Shown: positions 37,095-50,233, counted from the stretch's first letter. The stretch is 64,000 nucleotides of DNA from Sporichthya polymorpha DSM 43042 (GCF_000384115.1 NZ_KB913029.1:4315057-4379056); one strand, 5' to 3'. Notes: generated by a model from the letters alone, not told the origin. Numbers and translations: made by a program.

Positions 37095-38026
37095 GCGCAG
37101 GAGGCCCGGTGGACCAGCGGACGGTGCTGCTGGTCGCGCACGTGGGTCGCCCGGACGCCCTGGACGCCGCGCGCCGGGCGGCGACGCGGTTGCTGGAGGC
37201 CGGGATCGCCCTCCACGCCACCGAGGTGGACGCCAAGGCGCTGCTGCTGCCCGACGTCGAGGTCGTCGCGGCCGACGGGGCGGCCTCCGCGGGCTGCGAG
37301 CTCGCGCTGGTCCTCGGCGGGGACGGCACGCTGCTCCGCGCGGCCGAGCTGGCCCGCGACCCGGGGATCCCGCTGCTCGGGGTGAACCTCGGTCACGTCG
37401 GGTTCCTCGCCGAGGCCGAGCGCGAGGAGCTCGGCGAGCTCGTCGACCGCGTCGTCGCCCGCGACTACACGGTCGAGGAGCGGATGACGATCGACGTCAC
37501 CGTCACGGTCGAGGGCGAGCTCGTCGCCTCGACCTGGGCGCTGAACGAGGCGTCGGTGGAGAAGGCGGCGCGTGACCGGATGCTGGAGGTTGTCGCCGAG
37601 GTCGACGGCCGCCCGCTGTCCCGGTGGGGCTGCGACGGCGTGGTGTGCGCGACTCCGACCGGCTCGACGGCCTACGCGTTCTCGGCCGGCGGCCCGATCG
37701 TCTGGCCCGAGGTCGATGCGCTCCTGATGATCCCCATCTCGGCCCACGCGCTGTTCTCGCGCCCGATCGTGGTGTCGCCACGGTCGCGGCTCGCGGTGGA
37801 GGTGCAGTCCGACACGCCGCACGGCGTGCTCTGGGTCGACGGCCGCCGGACGTGGCCGCTGCCGGCCGGAGCACGCGTCGAGGTCGTCCGCGGGGCGGTG
37901 CCGGTCCGTCTCGCGCGGCTGCACCAGGCGCCGTTCACCGATCGGCTGGTCCGTAAGTTCGAGCTGCCGGTGCGCGGATGGCGAGGCGCCGCCGAGCACC
38001 GGAACGACCCGGACACCGGAACCTGA
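37091..38026 (+). CDS. nadK: NAD kinase
   Basis: This enzyme makes NADP from NAD and ATP or polyphosphate. The 311-residue protein has the GGDGTLLRAAE motif, the NE/D motif in ALNEASVEK, and the Gly-rich ATPTGSTAYAFSAGGPI. Start GTG 37091 overlaps the tlyA stop; the first 8 residues are poorly conserved, and a GTG at 37109 is an alternative. Followed 11 bp later by recN. Confidence 0.96.
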   Translation: MSAGGPVDQRTVLLVAHVGRPDALDAARRAATRLLEAGIALHATEVDAKALLLPDVEVVAADGAASAGCELALVLGGDGTLLRAAELARDPGIPLLGVNLGHVGFLAEAEREELGELVDRVVARDYTVEERMTIDVTVTVEGELVASTWALNEASVEKAARDRMLEVVAEVDGRPLSRWGCDGVVCATPTGSTAYAFSAGGPIVWPEVDALLMIPISAHALFSRPIVVSPRSRLAVEVQSDTPHGVLWVDGRRTWPLPAGARVEVVRGAVPVRLARLHQAPFTDRLVRKFELPVRGWRGAAEHRNDPDTGT

Positions 38027-38037
38027 GGGGGCATCAG

Positions 38038-39723
38038 GTGCTGGAGGAGATCGCGATCCGCGAGCTCGGTGTGATCGAGGACGCCGTGCTGGAGCTCGGT
38101 CCCGGCCTCACCGTGCTGACCGGCGAGACCGGCGCGGGCAAGACGATGGTGATGACCGCCCTCGGGCTGTTGCTCGGGGGCAAGGCCGACTCCGGGCTGA
38201 TCCGGGTCGGCGCCGAACGTCTCGTGCTCGAGGGGCGCGTCCGCGTCGCGCCCGACTCCGCGGTCGCCGCCCGGGCGATCGACGCCGGGGGAGAGCTCGA
38301 CGAGGACGTCCTCATCCTCGGCCGCACGGTCACCGCCGAGGGCCGCTCGCGCGCCTACGTCGGCGGCCGGTCCGCCCCGGTGGGCCTGCTCGGCGAGCTC
38401 GCCGAGGACCTCGTGGCGGTCCACGGCCAGCACGACCAGCAGCGGCTGCTGCGCCCGTCCCGGCAGCGCGAACTGATCGACCGCTACGGCGGCGACCCGG
38501 TGACCAGGGCGCTGACCGCCTACCGGCGCACGCACGACCAGCTGCTGGAGGTCCGCGCCCGGCTCGCCGAGATCACCGGCCGCGCCCGGGAACGCGCACA
38601 GGAGGCCGACCTGCTCCGCCTCGGCCTGGCCGAGATCGAGGCCGTGCACCCGGAGCCGGACGAGGACGTCCGCCTCACCGCGGAGATCGAGCGGCTCGCC
38701 CACGCCGACGCCCTGCGCGCCGCGGCGACCGGTGCGCACGACCTGCTGCTCACCGATGCCGAGCGCAGCGGCACCGACGCCGCGACGCTGGTCGGCAACG
38801 CCCGCAACGCACTCGACGCGATGTCCGTCCACGACCCGGAGCTGACGGCGCTCGCCTCGCGGGTCGCCGAGATCTCCTACCTGCTCACCGACGTCACCGC
38901 GGACCTCGCGTCCTACGCCGCCGGGGTCGAGGTCGACCCCGCGCGCCTGCAGAGCGCCCAGGAGCGCCTCGCCGACCTCGGCCGGCTGCAGCGCAAGTAC
39001 GGCGAGACGATCGCCGACGTCCTGTCCTACGCCGAGGTCGGCTCGGCCCGGCTGCTCGAGCTCGACACCGACAGCGACACGACCGAGGAGCTGCGCGCGG
39101 AGGAGGCCCGCCTCGACGGCGAGCGCGCGACGCTGGCCGCGGCGCTGACCCAGGCGCGCACGAAGGCCGCCGACCGGCTCGCGAAGGCGGTCACGGCCGA
39201 GCTCGCCGGGCTCGCGATGCCGAAGGCGGCCTTCACCGTCGCGGTGACGCCGGCCGAGTTCGGACGCGACGGCGCGGACGAGGTCGAGCTGCTGCTCGCG
39301 CCGCACCCCGGGGCACCGGCACGGCCGATCCAGCGCTCGGCGTCCGGTGGTGAGCTCTCGCGGATCATGCTCGCGCTGCAGGTCGTGCTCGCGGGGGCGG
39401 ACCCCGTCCCGACGTTCGTCTTCGACGAGGTCGACGCCGGCGTCGGCGGCAAGGCCGCGGTCGAGGTCGGGCGCCGGCTGGCCGCCCTGGCCCGGACCTC
39501 GCAGGTCCTCGTCGTCACCCACCTGCCCCAGGTCGCCGCGTTCGCCGACCGGCACCTGCTGGTCGCCAAGGCCGACGACGGCCGCGTCACCCGGACCGGG
39601 GTGACCGTGCTGGAGGGGGAGGACCGCGTCCGGGAGCTCTCGCGCATGCTCGCCGGTCAGGAGGACTCCGCAGCCGCCCGGGCCCACGCCGAGGAACTCC
39701 TCGCCGCGGCGGGCCAGGGGTGA
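38038..39723 (+). CDS. recN: DNA repair protein RecN
   Basis: RecN is an SMC-like ATPase for double-strand-break repair. The 561-residue protein has Walker A GETGAGKT at residues 29-36, a central helical coiled-coil region (about 150-370), and C-terminal signature SASGGELSRIMLAL with Walker B FVFDEVDAGVGG. GTG 38038 gives the usual LEEIAIRELGVIEDA start; a GAGGGGG site lies about 9 nt upstream. The reported open frame extends further into nadK, which I reject. No clear SOS box was seen in the short gap. Confidence 0.96.
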   Translation: MLEEIAIRELGVIEDAVLELGPGLTVLTGETGAGKTMVMTALGLLLGGKADSGLIRVGAERLVLEGRVRVAPDSAVAARAIDAGGELDEDVLILGRTVTAEGRSRAYVGGRSAPVGLLGELAEDLVAVHGQHDQQRLLRPSRQRELIDRYGGDPVTRALTAYRRTHDQLLEVRARLAEITGRARERAQEADLLRLGLAEIEAVHPEPDEDVRLTAEIERLAHADALRAAATGAHDLLLTDAERSGTDAATLVGNARNALDAMSVHDPELTALASRVAEISYLLTDVTADLASYAAGVEVDPARLQSAQERLADLGRLQRKYGETIADVLSYAEVGSARLLELDTDSDTTEELRAEEARLDGERATLAAALTQARTKAADRLAKAVTAELAGLAMPKAAFTVAVTPAEFGRDGADEVELLLAPHPGAPARPIQRSASGGELSRIMLALQVVLAGADPVPTFVFDEVDAGVGGKAAVEVGRRLAALARTSQVLVVTHLPQVAAFADRHLLVAKADDGRVTRTGVTVLEGEDRVRELSRMLAGQEDSAAARAHAEELLAAAGQG

Positions 39724-39739
39724 TCCGCCTCTGACGTGG

Positions 39740-39745
39740 GAGAAT
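39740..39745 (+). promoter_or_regulatory. -10-like element before steA
   Basis: GAGAAT, preceded by TGG, ends 7 nt before ATG 39753, suggesting a leaderless steA message. The same hexamer lies before tyrS. Confidence 0.4.
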
Positions 39746-39752
39746 CCCCCTC

Positions 39753-40931
39753 ATGAGGTGGTCGCACCGGACTCGGGCGCGGGTGAACTCCGAGCCCGGG
39801 GTCTCCGCGGTCGTCCGGGTCGACCGACGCACCAAGAACCTCACCAAGCGCTTGCGTCCCGGCGAGATCGCGGTCATCGACCACGAGGACCTGGACCGGG
39901 TCAGCGCGGAGGCCCTCGTCGCCGGCCGCGCGCGGGCGGTCGTCAACGCCGCCCCGAGCATCAGCGGCCGCTATCCGAACCTCGGGCCGCAGATCCTGCT
40001 TCAGGCGGGGATCCCCCTGATCGACGACGCCGGTGCGGATCTGCTCGAGTTCGTCGTGGAGGGCGAGGTCCTGCGGCTGGAGGGCGGGACGCTGTACCGG
40101 GGGAGCGACGCCGTCGGCCAGGGGGTGGTGCGCACCCCCGAGGACGTCGCCGAGGCGATGGAGAAGGCCCGCGAGGGGCTCTCGGACCAGTTGCGTGCAT
40201 TCGCCGCCAACACGATGGAGTACCTCGAGCGCGAGCACTCGCTGCTGCTCGACGGCGTCGGCATCCCGGACCTGACCACCGACCTCGAGGGTCGGCACGC
40301 GCTGATCGTCGTCCGCGGGCACCACTACCGCGAGGACATCGCGACGCTGCGGCCGTACATCCAGGAGTACCGGCCGGTCATGATCGGCGTCGACGGCGGT
40401 GCCGACGCGCTGCTGGAGGCCGGGTACACCCCGCAGCTGATCGTCGGCGACATGGACTCGGTCTCGGACCGGGCTCTCTGCTGCGGCGCGGAGCTCGTCG
40501 TCCACGCCTACCGCGACGGGCACGCCCCGGGCCTCGAGCGCCTGCGGGACCTCGGGCTGGACGCGGTCGTGTTCCCGGCCACGGGCACCAGCGAGGACGT
40601 CGCGATGCTGCTCGCCGACGACTGCGGCGCGAGTCTGATCGTCGCCGTCGGCACGCACGCCACGCTCGACGAGTTCCTCGACAAGGGCCGTGCCGGCATG
40701 GCCAGCACGTTCCTGACCCGGCTGCGGGTGGGCGGCAAGCTCGTCGATGCGAAGGGCGTGTCCCGGCTCTACCGTTCGCGGGTCAGCAACTGGCAGTTGG
40801 GGTTCCTGCTGCTCGCTTGTCTGATCACCATGATCGTGGCGTTCACGGCCTCGCCGTCGGGTCGCGCGATCGGTACGACCCTCTCCGACCAGTGGGGCGA
40901 CTTCACCTACTGGCTGAGCGACAAGGTGTAG
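39753..40931 (+). CDS. steA: Putative cytokinetic ring protein SteA
   Basis: The 392-residue protein has a soluble N-terminal domain (VVRVDRRTKNLTKRLRPGEI), a thiamine-pyrophosphokinase-like region (about 190-340; HALIVVRGHHYREDI, PVMIGVDGGADALLEAG, LIVGDMDSVSD) and one C-terminal membrane helix (about 350-370, LGFLLLACLITMIVAFTA). In Corynebacterium, SteA and SteB form a complex at the division septum that supports daughter-cell separation. The steB homologue follows 16 bp later, so the pair is intact. Confidence 0.88.
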   Translation: MRWSHRTRARVNSEPGVSAVVRVDRRTKNLTKRLRPGEIAVIDHEDLDRVSAEALVAGRARAVVNAAPSISGRYPNLGPQILLQAGIPLIDDAGADLLEFVVEGEVLRLEGGTLYRGSDAVGQGVVRTPEDVAEAMEKAREGLSDQLRAFAANTMEYLEREHSLLLDGVGIPDLTTDLEGRHALIVVRGHHYREDIATLRPYIQEYRPVMIGVDGGADALLEAGYTPQLIVGDMDSVSDRALCCGAELVVHAYRDGHAPGLERLRDLGLDAVVFPATGTSEDVAMLLADDCGASLIVAVGTHATLDEFLDKGRAGMASTFLTRLRVGGKLVDAKGVSRLYRSRVSNWQLGFLLLACLITMIVAFTASPSGRAIGTTLSDQWGDFTYWLSDKV

Positions 40932-40947
40932 GCGGCAAGATCGTCCT

Positions 40948-41898
40948 GTGGTCTCCTTCCGCTACCACCTGGTGTCGCTGATCGCTGTCTTCATGGCGCT
41001 CGCGACCGGCATCCTCGTGGGCAGCTCCCTCCTGAACCAGTCGCTGATCGACTCGCAGCGCTCGACGATCTCCCAGCAGCAGACCGAGAAGGACAACCTG
41101 CGCCGGGACCTCGACACCGCCCGCAACGAGGTCGCGTACCGCAACAGCTACCTCGACGCCCTCGACGAGCGCCTGCTCACCGGACGCCTCGCCGGGCAGC
41201 GCGTGCTGCTGGTGACGATGCCCGGCGCGGCCGGCGGGGACGCGGACGGGCTCACCGAGATCCTCGGCAAGGCGGGCGCCCGGGTGACCGGCCGGCTCGG
41301 CATCTCCGAGAACTGGTTCGCCACGGACGAGGACGACGGCGACGGCGCCGCGACGGCGCGGGCCCGCGAGGAGATCGTCCGCAAGCACGCGATCCCCGAG
41401 CTGCGCGGGCAGCCGGCCGCGGTCCAGCTGGCCGGGGCGCTGCTGACCAAGGGCGGGGCGGACCGTGCGGTCGCGCCGACCGCGAAGACGTTCCTCGAGC
41501 AGCTCGACCGCGGGGGCTTCCTCTCCCGCAACAACCTCGCGGACCGCGCCGACCTCGCCGTCATCCTGCTCGCGACCCCGGCCGACCCGACACCGACGAC
41601 GCCCGACCGCGTCGCCCGCGGCATCCCCGCGCTCGCCGCGGCGCTGGACGCGGCCGGCAACGGCGTCGTCGTCGCGGCGCCGACGAAGGCCGCGACCGGC
41701 GGGGTGATGGCGGCGATCCGCAAGGACAACACCACACGCCGCACGATCAGCACCGTCGACACCGTCGAGGCCGTGTTCGGCCGCATGGCCCTGGTGTTCG
41801 CCCTCGTCGAGCAGATGAGCGGCGGGGCCGGACACTATGGCGCGGCGACCGACTCGGACGCCCCGCTGCCGCCCGAACCCACGCCGGGGAGACGATGA
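40948..41898 (+). CDS. steB: SteB / MctB-like membrane-anchored protein
   Basis: The 316-residue protein begins with one membrane helix (about 7-29, VSLIAVFMALATGILVGSSL), followed by a coiled coil (about 38-75, QQQTEKDNLRRDLDTARNEV) and an extracytoplasmic domain. It fits the PF11382 family, named copper transporter MctB in mycobacteria and SteB in corynebacteria. Context next to steA favours the septation role. The start is GTG 40948. It overlaps the next gene by 4 bp. Confidence 0.85.
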   Translation: MVSFRYHLVSLIAVFMALATGILVGSSLLNQSLIDSQRSTISQQQTEKDNLRRDLDTARNEVAYRNSYLDALDERLLTGRLAGQRVLLVTMPGAAGGDADGLTEILGKAGARVTGRLGISENWFATDEDDGDGAATARAREEIVRKHAIPELRGQPAAVQLAGALLTKGGADRAVAPTAKTFLEQLDRGGFLSRNNLADRADLAVILLATPADPTPTTPDRVARGIPALAAALDAAGNGVVVAAPTKAATGGVMAAIRKDNTTRRTISTVDTVEAVFGRMALVFALVEQMSGGAGHYGAATDSDAPLPPEPTPGRR

Positions 41899-42737
41899 GC
41901 ACCCGATCCACCGTTCGCTCGACCGGCCTGGCCGCCGGACTCGGCGCCCTCGCCGCGCAGAGTGCGTACGCCGCCGCCCAGCGCCGCCTCGGGTCCGACC
42001 GCCGCTGGGAGCGCATCAACCACCGGGGCCGCAGCCTGACGCTGCTGGAAGGACCGGCCTACACCGTCGGCGCCGCGGCAGCCGTCGCGCTCACCCCGGG
42101 CCTGCCGGCTCCGGCCCGCGCGGCCGGGACGATCGCGATCCTCGGCGCCGGCGCGATCGGCGCGTACGACGACCTCGGCGGGTTGCGCACCCAGCAGGCC
42201 AAGGGGTTCGCGGGGCACTTCGCCGCGCTGCGGGAGGGCCGGCTCACCAGCGGCGCGGTCAAGGCCGGCGGGATCGGGCTGACCTCGCTCGCCGCCGCGG
42301 CGCTGGTCTCCGCGCGCCCCCGGGACGCGCTGCTCGGCGGCGCCGTCGTCGCCGGGTACGCGAACCTGGCCAACCTGTTCGACCTGCGCCCGGGCCGCGC
42401 GCTGAAGTTCGGACTGCTGCACGCGCCGCTGGTCGCGGCCGGCGGCCCGTCCGGTGCGCTGCTCGCCGGGCCGCTCGGCGCCGCCGCCGGGCTGCTCCCG
42501 CCCGACCTGCGCGAGGAGGCCATGCTCGGCGACGCCGGGGCCAACGCGCTCGGCGCCGCGCTCGGCACGGCCGTCCTGCTCCGCCACTCCACGCGCGGCC
42601 GCCTCGTCCACCTCGCGGGGCTCGCCGCCCTGACCGCCGCCAGCGAGAGGATCAGCTTCACCCGCGTCATCGCCGCGACCCCGCCGCTGCGCTGGTTCGA
42701 CGAACTCGGCCGCGTGCCCCACCCGACCGCGACGTGA
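41895..42737 (+). CDS. PNPT-like (MraY/WecA-type) glycosyl-1-phosphate transferase homologue
   Basis: The 280-residue protein has several hydrophobic helices and traces of the polyprenyl-phosphate N-acetylhexosamine-1-P transferase family: AIGAYDDLGG (the DDxxD-type position, here DDLGG), ANLFDLRPGRALK (cf. NxxNxxDG) and AMLGDAGANALGA (cf. GDxG). It is shorter than MraY or WecA (about 320-360) and lacks part of the usual set, so activity is uncertain. Position between steB and murJ suggests an envelope role. It starts with an ATGA overlap and ends with a GTGA overlap. Confidence 0.75.
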   Translation: MSTRSTVRSTGLAAGLGALAAQSAYAAAQRRLGSDRRWERINHRGRSLTLLEGPAYTVGAAAAVALTPGLPAPARAAGTIAILGAGAIGAYDDLGGLRTQQAKGFAGHFAALREGRLTSGAVKAGGIGLTSLAAAALVSARPRDALLGGAVVAGYANLANLFDLRPGRALKFGLLHAPLVAAGGPSGALLAGPLGAAAGLLPPDLREEAMLGDAGANALGAALGTAVLLRHSTRGRLVHLAGLAALTAASERISFTRVIAATPPLRWFDELGRVPHPTAT

Positions 42738-44418
42738 GCGACCCGGCCGCGCCGTCGCCCCCTCCGCCGCTGCCGCCCTCACTGGCCCGGGGCTTCGCCG
42801 CCGGCCTGATCGGCGGGGCGGTCACGGTCGCGGTGGTGACCGTCGTCGCCCGCGTCGTCGGGCTCGGCCGGTGGGTCGTGTTCTCCAAGACCGTCGGCGG
42901 CGGCTGCCTCGCCGACGCGTACAACACCGCGAACCTGGTGCCGAACGTCCTGTTCGAGGTGGTCGCCGGGGGAGCGCTCGCCGGGGCGGTGGTCCCTGTC
43001 CTCGCCGGGGCCGTGGCGCGCTCCGACCGCGCCGCCGTCGACCGCACCGTGTCCGCGCTGCTGTCGTGGACCCTCGCGCTGCTCGTCCCCGTCAGCCTGC
43101 TGCTCGCGCTGCTGGCGCGGCCGGTCGTGCGGTTCCTGCTCGGCGACGACGTCGACTGCCCCGGCGCCGTCGACGCCGGGACACGGATGCTGCTGATGTT
43201 CACCCCGCAGCTGATCTGCTACGGCCTGGCGGTCGTCCTCGGCGGCACCCTGCAGGCCCACCGCCGGTTCCTCGCGGCCGCCGCGGCGCCGCTGGTCTCG
43301 AGCGTCGTCGTCATCGGGGCGTACCTCGCGTTCGTCGCGCTGGCCGACGGCGAGCGCGCCGCGGACGCCGTGCCGCGTTCGGCCGAGGCCGCTCTCGCGG
43401 TGGGCACGACGCTGGGGGTCGTGGCGATGGCGATCGCGGTCGCCGTGCCGATCCGCTCCGCCGGCGTGAGCGTCCGGCCGACGCTGACGTTCCCGCCCGG
43501 CGTGCTGCCCCAGGTACGGCGCCTGGCCGGGGCGGGTCTCGCGGTGCTGCTCGCCCAGCAGGGCGCGCTGGTCGTCATCGCCCTGCTCGCCAACCACGCC
43601 GGCGACCCCGGGGCCCTGACCGCCTACGTGTGGTCGTGGGCGGTCTACCTCGTGCCGTACGCCGTGCTCGCCGTGCCGATCGCGACCAGCGCGTTCCCGC
43701 GCCTCGCCGCCGCGGCCGAGGCGGGGGAAGCCGAGCGGTTGGCCCGGCTCACGGCGGGCACGACGCGGGCGGTGCTGGTCGCCGCCGCCACCGGGGCCGC
43801 GCTGGTCGCCGCGGCCGCCGTCCCGGCCTCGCGGGTGTTCGCCTCCAACGGCGGCTCGAACGACCCCGAGTCGCTCGCCGCGGGCATCGCGGCCTTCGCC
43901 CCCGGGCTGGTCGGCTACGGGCTCGTCGCGCACCTGACGCGGGTCCTCTACGCCGGTCACCACGCCCGCGCCGCCGCCCGCGCCGCGACGACGGGGTGGG
44001 CGGTGGTCGTGGTCGCGGACGTCGCGCTCGTGGCCGCCGTCGCCGACCGGCACACCGTGCTCGCGCTCGGCATCGGCAACGCGATCGGCATGACGGTGGC
44101 CGCGGGTCTGCTCCTCGTCGCGGTCGTGCACCATTCCGGCCGGGCGGCCGTCGCCGGCCTGCCCCGGACCGCGGCGACGGCCCTGCTCGGCGGGCTCGCG
44201 GGCGCCGCCGTCGGGGCCCCGCTCGGCGCGCGGTTCGACGACGCCGGGTTCGTCGGCGGCCTGCTCGGCACCGCCGCCTGCGCCGCCCTCGCCGGGACGG
44301 TCCTGCTCGCCGTCGTCGCCCTCGGCGACCGGGGGACGTTCCTCGCGGTCCGCGCGCACCTCCGCCCCGCCGCCACCCCCACTGGAGATGACATCTCCAG
44401 TGGGGGTGGAGCGCCGCG

Positions 44419-44422
<4 letters not shown>
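42734..44422 (+). CDS. murJ: MurJ-family lipid II flippase
   Basis: MurJ moves the lipid-linked peptidoglycan precursor across the membrane. The 562-residue protein has about 14 hydrophobic helices of the MOP/MVF fold and typical patterns (TVVARVVGLGRWVVFSKTVG, ADAYNTANLVPNVLFEVVAG, FTPQLICYGLAVVLGG). It lacks the kinase-like and extracellular domains found in mycobacterial MviN. The last 15 residues (PTGDDISSGGGAP) are encoded by coding-palindrome copy C. Start GTG 42734 overlaps the previous stop. The end overlaps the GT4 start. Confidence 0.9.
44373..44409 (+). repeat. Coding palindrome family, copy C (murJ 3' end)
   Basis: The longest copy is a perfect 37-bp palindrome with 18-bp arms around A44391 (left arm CCACCCCCACTGGAGATG). 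It encodes P-T-G-D-D-I-S-S-G-G-G. It ends 9 bp before the GT4 ATG and includes its purine-rich ribosome site. Confidence 0.9.
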
Positions 44423-47893
<3,471 letters not shown>

Positions 47894-47895
47894 GC

Positions 47896-47953
47896 TGTCA
47901 AAAAAGGGTGACACCCCTTACTGCGCAGTAAGGGGTGTCACCCTTTCTTGACA
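47896..47953. terminator. 58-nt near-perfect palindrome, bidirectional terminator
   Basis: Two 29-nt arms with 28 of 29 pairs meet with no unpaired centre (TTACTGC/GCAGTAA). It lies between two convergent genes, 3 bp after the Nudix stop and 22 bp after the glycine-rich gene's stop. On the minus strand it is followed by TTTTTT, as expected for a Rho-independent terminator; on the plus strand the T-run is weaker (TTTCTT). Confidence 0.75.
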
Positions 47954-47975
47954 CGCGGTCACGCGGCAGTGCGCG

Positions 47976-49295
47976 TCAGTAGCTGATCTCCTCGACGCCG
48001 TCGAAGGAGTCGAGGCCGGGGCCGCCGAGGCCGCGGTCGCGGCCGGGGCCGCCGAGAATCACGTCGTCGCCGGGGCCGCCGCGGACGGTGTCGTTGCCGG
48101 CGCTGCCGCAGATCACGTCGCGGCCGCCCTTGCCGTCGATCTCGTCGGCGCCGCCGCGGCCGACGATGACGTCGTCTCCCGGGGTGCCGACGATCCGGTC
48201 CGATCCGGGGGTGCCGACCTTGGTCGCGAGCTTGCCCGCGCACTGCGGCGTCCCCTCGGGGACGGAGGACTCCGGCGCCGCGGCCGGCGGCACGAACGTC
48301 ACCTGGACGACGCCGTCCTGGAAGAGGCCGGCCGGACCGAGGGAGAACCGGACCGACTTCGCGACCCGGGTGTCGGCGAAGCTGCTGCCGCCACCACCGC
48401 CGCCGAGGCCGGGTGGGGACGTGGCGTGCGGACCACCGTCGGCCCCGCCACCGCCACCGCCGTAGAAGCCACCGCCACCACCGCCGCCGGCGCCAAGACC
48501 CGCGGCGTTCGCGCCGGCACCGCCGACGCCCTTCCCGCCGCCGCCGGCCGGGGTCGAGTAGCGGGTGGCCATCGAGCCGAGGCCGCCGTCGAGGTCGGTG
48601 CCCCCGCCGCCGCCCTTGGCGACCGCCGCGGCCTTCCGGGCCCCCCGGCCGTCCTTGCCCTCGTGACGCCCGGCCGCGCCGCCGGCGTCGCCGCCGTTCA
48701 GTCCGTCGGGTCCGCGCTCACCGAAGCCCGCGCCCACGGCCCGGCCGCCGCCCCCGCCGCCGCCCCCGGCCGCGAGCAGGGGAGCGGTCGACGCGTCGGT
48801 CGGGTCCTGGCCGGCGTACATGACGAAGGTGCCGCCACCGCCGCCGCCGCCCCCGGCCCCGGTGTCGGTCGTGACGCCGCCGCCGCGGGCACCGCCGCCG
48901 ACGCCCCCGACACCGCCGGTGGGCTCACGCCGGGCGCTGGGCATGCGGCCCGCCTCACCGCGGGCACCGACGTACAGGTCGAGCGCGGTGCCCACGGGCA
49001 GCGCGAGCGTCGCGGTGACCACCCCGGCCCGGCCGCCGCGGCCACCGGACGCGCCCGGCCCGCCGGTGCCACCGCGCGTGGTGATCGTGATCGACTCGAC
49101 GCCCTCGGGGACGCGAAAGCCGACGGGGGAGTTGGACGGGGTCGCGTACAGGCACGAGACCAGCCGCGCGTCGACCTGGGTGCAGGCGGTCGGAAGCTTC
49201 TCCGGGGACGCGTCGGACTCCGCGACGGTCACGGCGGCGCACCCCAGCACGATCGCGAGCGCGAGGGGGCGAAAGACCGGGATCTCGGCGGCCAC
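47976..49295 (-). CDS. Secreted glycine-rich protein with RTX-type calcium-binding repeats (1)
   Basis: The 439-residue protein has a signal peptide (about 1-26, LALAIVLGCAAVTVAES), a pair of Cys (TACTQ, LVSCLYA), a beta-type start (VGFRVPEGVESITITTRGG) and a long Gly-rich part (about 75-330). Its C-terminus (about 365-435) has RTX nonapeptide repeats of the GGxGxDxxx type ([38 protein letters not shown]). The Gly-rich part resembles ALK/LTK-like glycine-rich domains. RTX repeats fold on calcium outside the cell. Its relative at 52744 has the same order plus a collagen-like section. Role unknown, perhaps surface matrix. Confidence 0.8.
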   Translation of the reverse strand: MAAEIPVFRPLALAIVLGCAAVTVAESDASPEKLPTACTQVDARLVSCLYATPSNSPVGFRVPEGVESITITTRGGTGGPGASGGRGGRAGVVTATLALPVGTALDLYVGARGEAGRMPSARREPTGGVGGVGGGARGGGVTTDTGAGGGGGGGGTFVMYAGQDPTDASTAPLLAAGGGGGGGGRAVGAGFGERGPDGLNGGDAGGAAGRHEGKDGRGARKAAAVAKGGGGGTDLDGGLGSMATRYSTPAGGGGKGVGGAGANAAGLGAGGGGGGGFYGGGGGGADGGPHATSPPGLGGGGGGSSFADTRVAKSVRFSLGPAGLFQDGVVQVTFVPPAAAPESSVPEGTPQCAGKLATKVGTPGSDRIVGTPGDDVIVGRGGADEIDGKGGRDVICGSAGNDTVRGGPGDDVILGGPGRDRGLGGPGLDSFDGVEEISY

Positions 49296-49334
49296 CCGGC
49301 GAAATTAGTCCCCCGCGTCGCCGCCACCTCGCAT

Positions 49335-49392
49335 CTTCTGCGGCGCGGCGCGCCCATCCGGGCGGCCGGACACCCGCGCCGCGCCGCAGAAG
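49335..49392 (-). terminator. CTTCTGC inverted-repeat family, copy 1
   Basis: Perfect 18-bp arms CTTCTGCGGCGCGGCGCG (49335-49352) and its complement (49375-49392) enclose a 22-nt loop. It starts 8 nt after the hydrolase stop codon (minus strand). The sequence CATCTTCTGC through GCGCGCCCATCC is shared with the hairpin at 59141-59202 in opposite orientation. Confidence 0.7.
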
Positions 49393-49400
49393 TTGAGGAC

Positions 49401-50213
49401 TCAGCCCGCGAGGAACTCCGTCACCATCGGGCCCACGACGTCGAGCCGCTCGAGCTGCGGGACGTGGGCGGCGTCGGAGAGCACCTCGGCCCGCGCGTTC
49501 TGAATCAGCCGCGCGAAGTCGTGCGCGTACTCGGGGGAGATGATCTTGTCCTCCGAGCCCCAGATCACCAGGGTGCGCGCGGTGATCCGGTGGATGCGCC
49601 GGCTCAGGCCACGGTCCGGGATCGGCCACCAGTACTTGCCCGCGACACCCATCGCCCACTGCAGCGCGATGAGGACCTCGCCGAGGACCTCCGGGTCCGT
49701 GGGCATCGCCAGCGCCGCCTGCGCGACCGGACCGGCCGGGTCGGCGAAGGCCGCGGCCGCGAGCTCGGGCAGCTCGAGCAGGTACGGGTTCTGGAACGGC
49801 CGGCCGTCGGTCCAGAGCCCGATCGGGCAGAGCAGGACCATCGAGCTGACGCGGTCGGGGAAGGTCGCCGCGAGGTCGGCCGCGACCATCCCGCCGAACG
49901 AGTGCCCGACGACGGCCGCGGACGAGATCCCGCACGCGGTGAGGATCTCCTCGTAGACGAGGGTCAGCTCGTAGTTGTCGGTGATCGGCTTGTGCGCGTC
50001 CGGCTCGCCGGGCGCGGTGCCGGGCAGATAGGGCGCGTAGACCGTGTGGCTCTGCGCCAACGTGTCGAGGAACGGGTCCCACTGCAGCCCGAGCACCGGG
50101 TGCAGGAACACGAGCGGGGGACCGTCGCCGGCCACAAGGACCTGAGTGCGGACGTCGCCGTCCCAGACCTCGATGTCGCGGGTCTGGACGTCGTGGACGG
50201 AAGAGTGCTGCAT
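49401..50213 (-). CDS. Alpha/beta-hydrolase
   Basis: The 270-residue protein has the oxyanion region VFLHPVLGLQWDPFL, nucleophile Ser in VVGHSFGGMVA (about 104), Asp in VIWGSEDKIISPE and His in SDAAHVPQLE, the full catalytic triad. Substrate not determinable. ATG 50213 has GAGGGAG upstream. It lies 20 bp after the LLM-class oxidoreductase gene in one operon; such pairs often oxidise then hydrolyse a small organic molecule. Confidence 0.88.
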   Translation of the reverse strand: MQHSSVHDVQTRDIEVWDGDVRTQVLVAGDGPPLVFLHPVLGLQWDPFLDTLAQSHTVYAPYLPGTAPGEPDAHKPITDNYELTLVYEEILTACGISSAAVVGHSFGGMVAADLAATFPDRVSSMVLLCPIGLWTDGRPFQNPYLLELPELAAAAFADPAGPVAQAALAMPTDPEVLGEVLIALQWAMGVAGKYWWPIPDRGLSRRIHRITARTLVIWGSEDKIISPEYAHDFARLIQNARAEVLSDAAHVPQLERLDVVGPMVTEFLAG

Positions 50214-50233
50214 CGTCGTTTCTCCCTCGCCGC

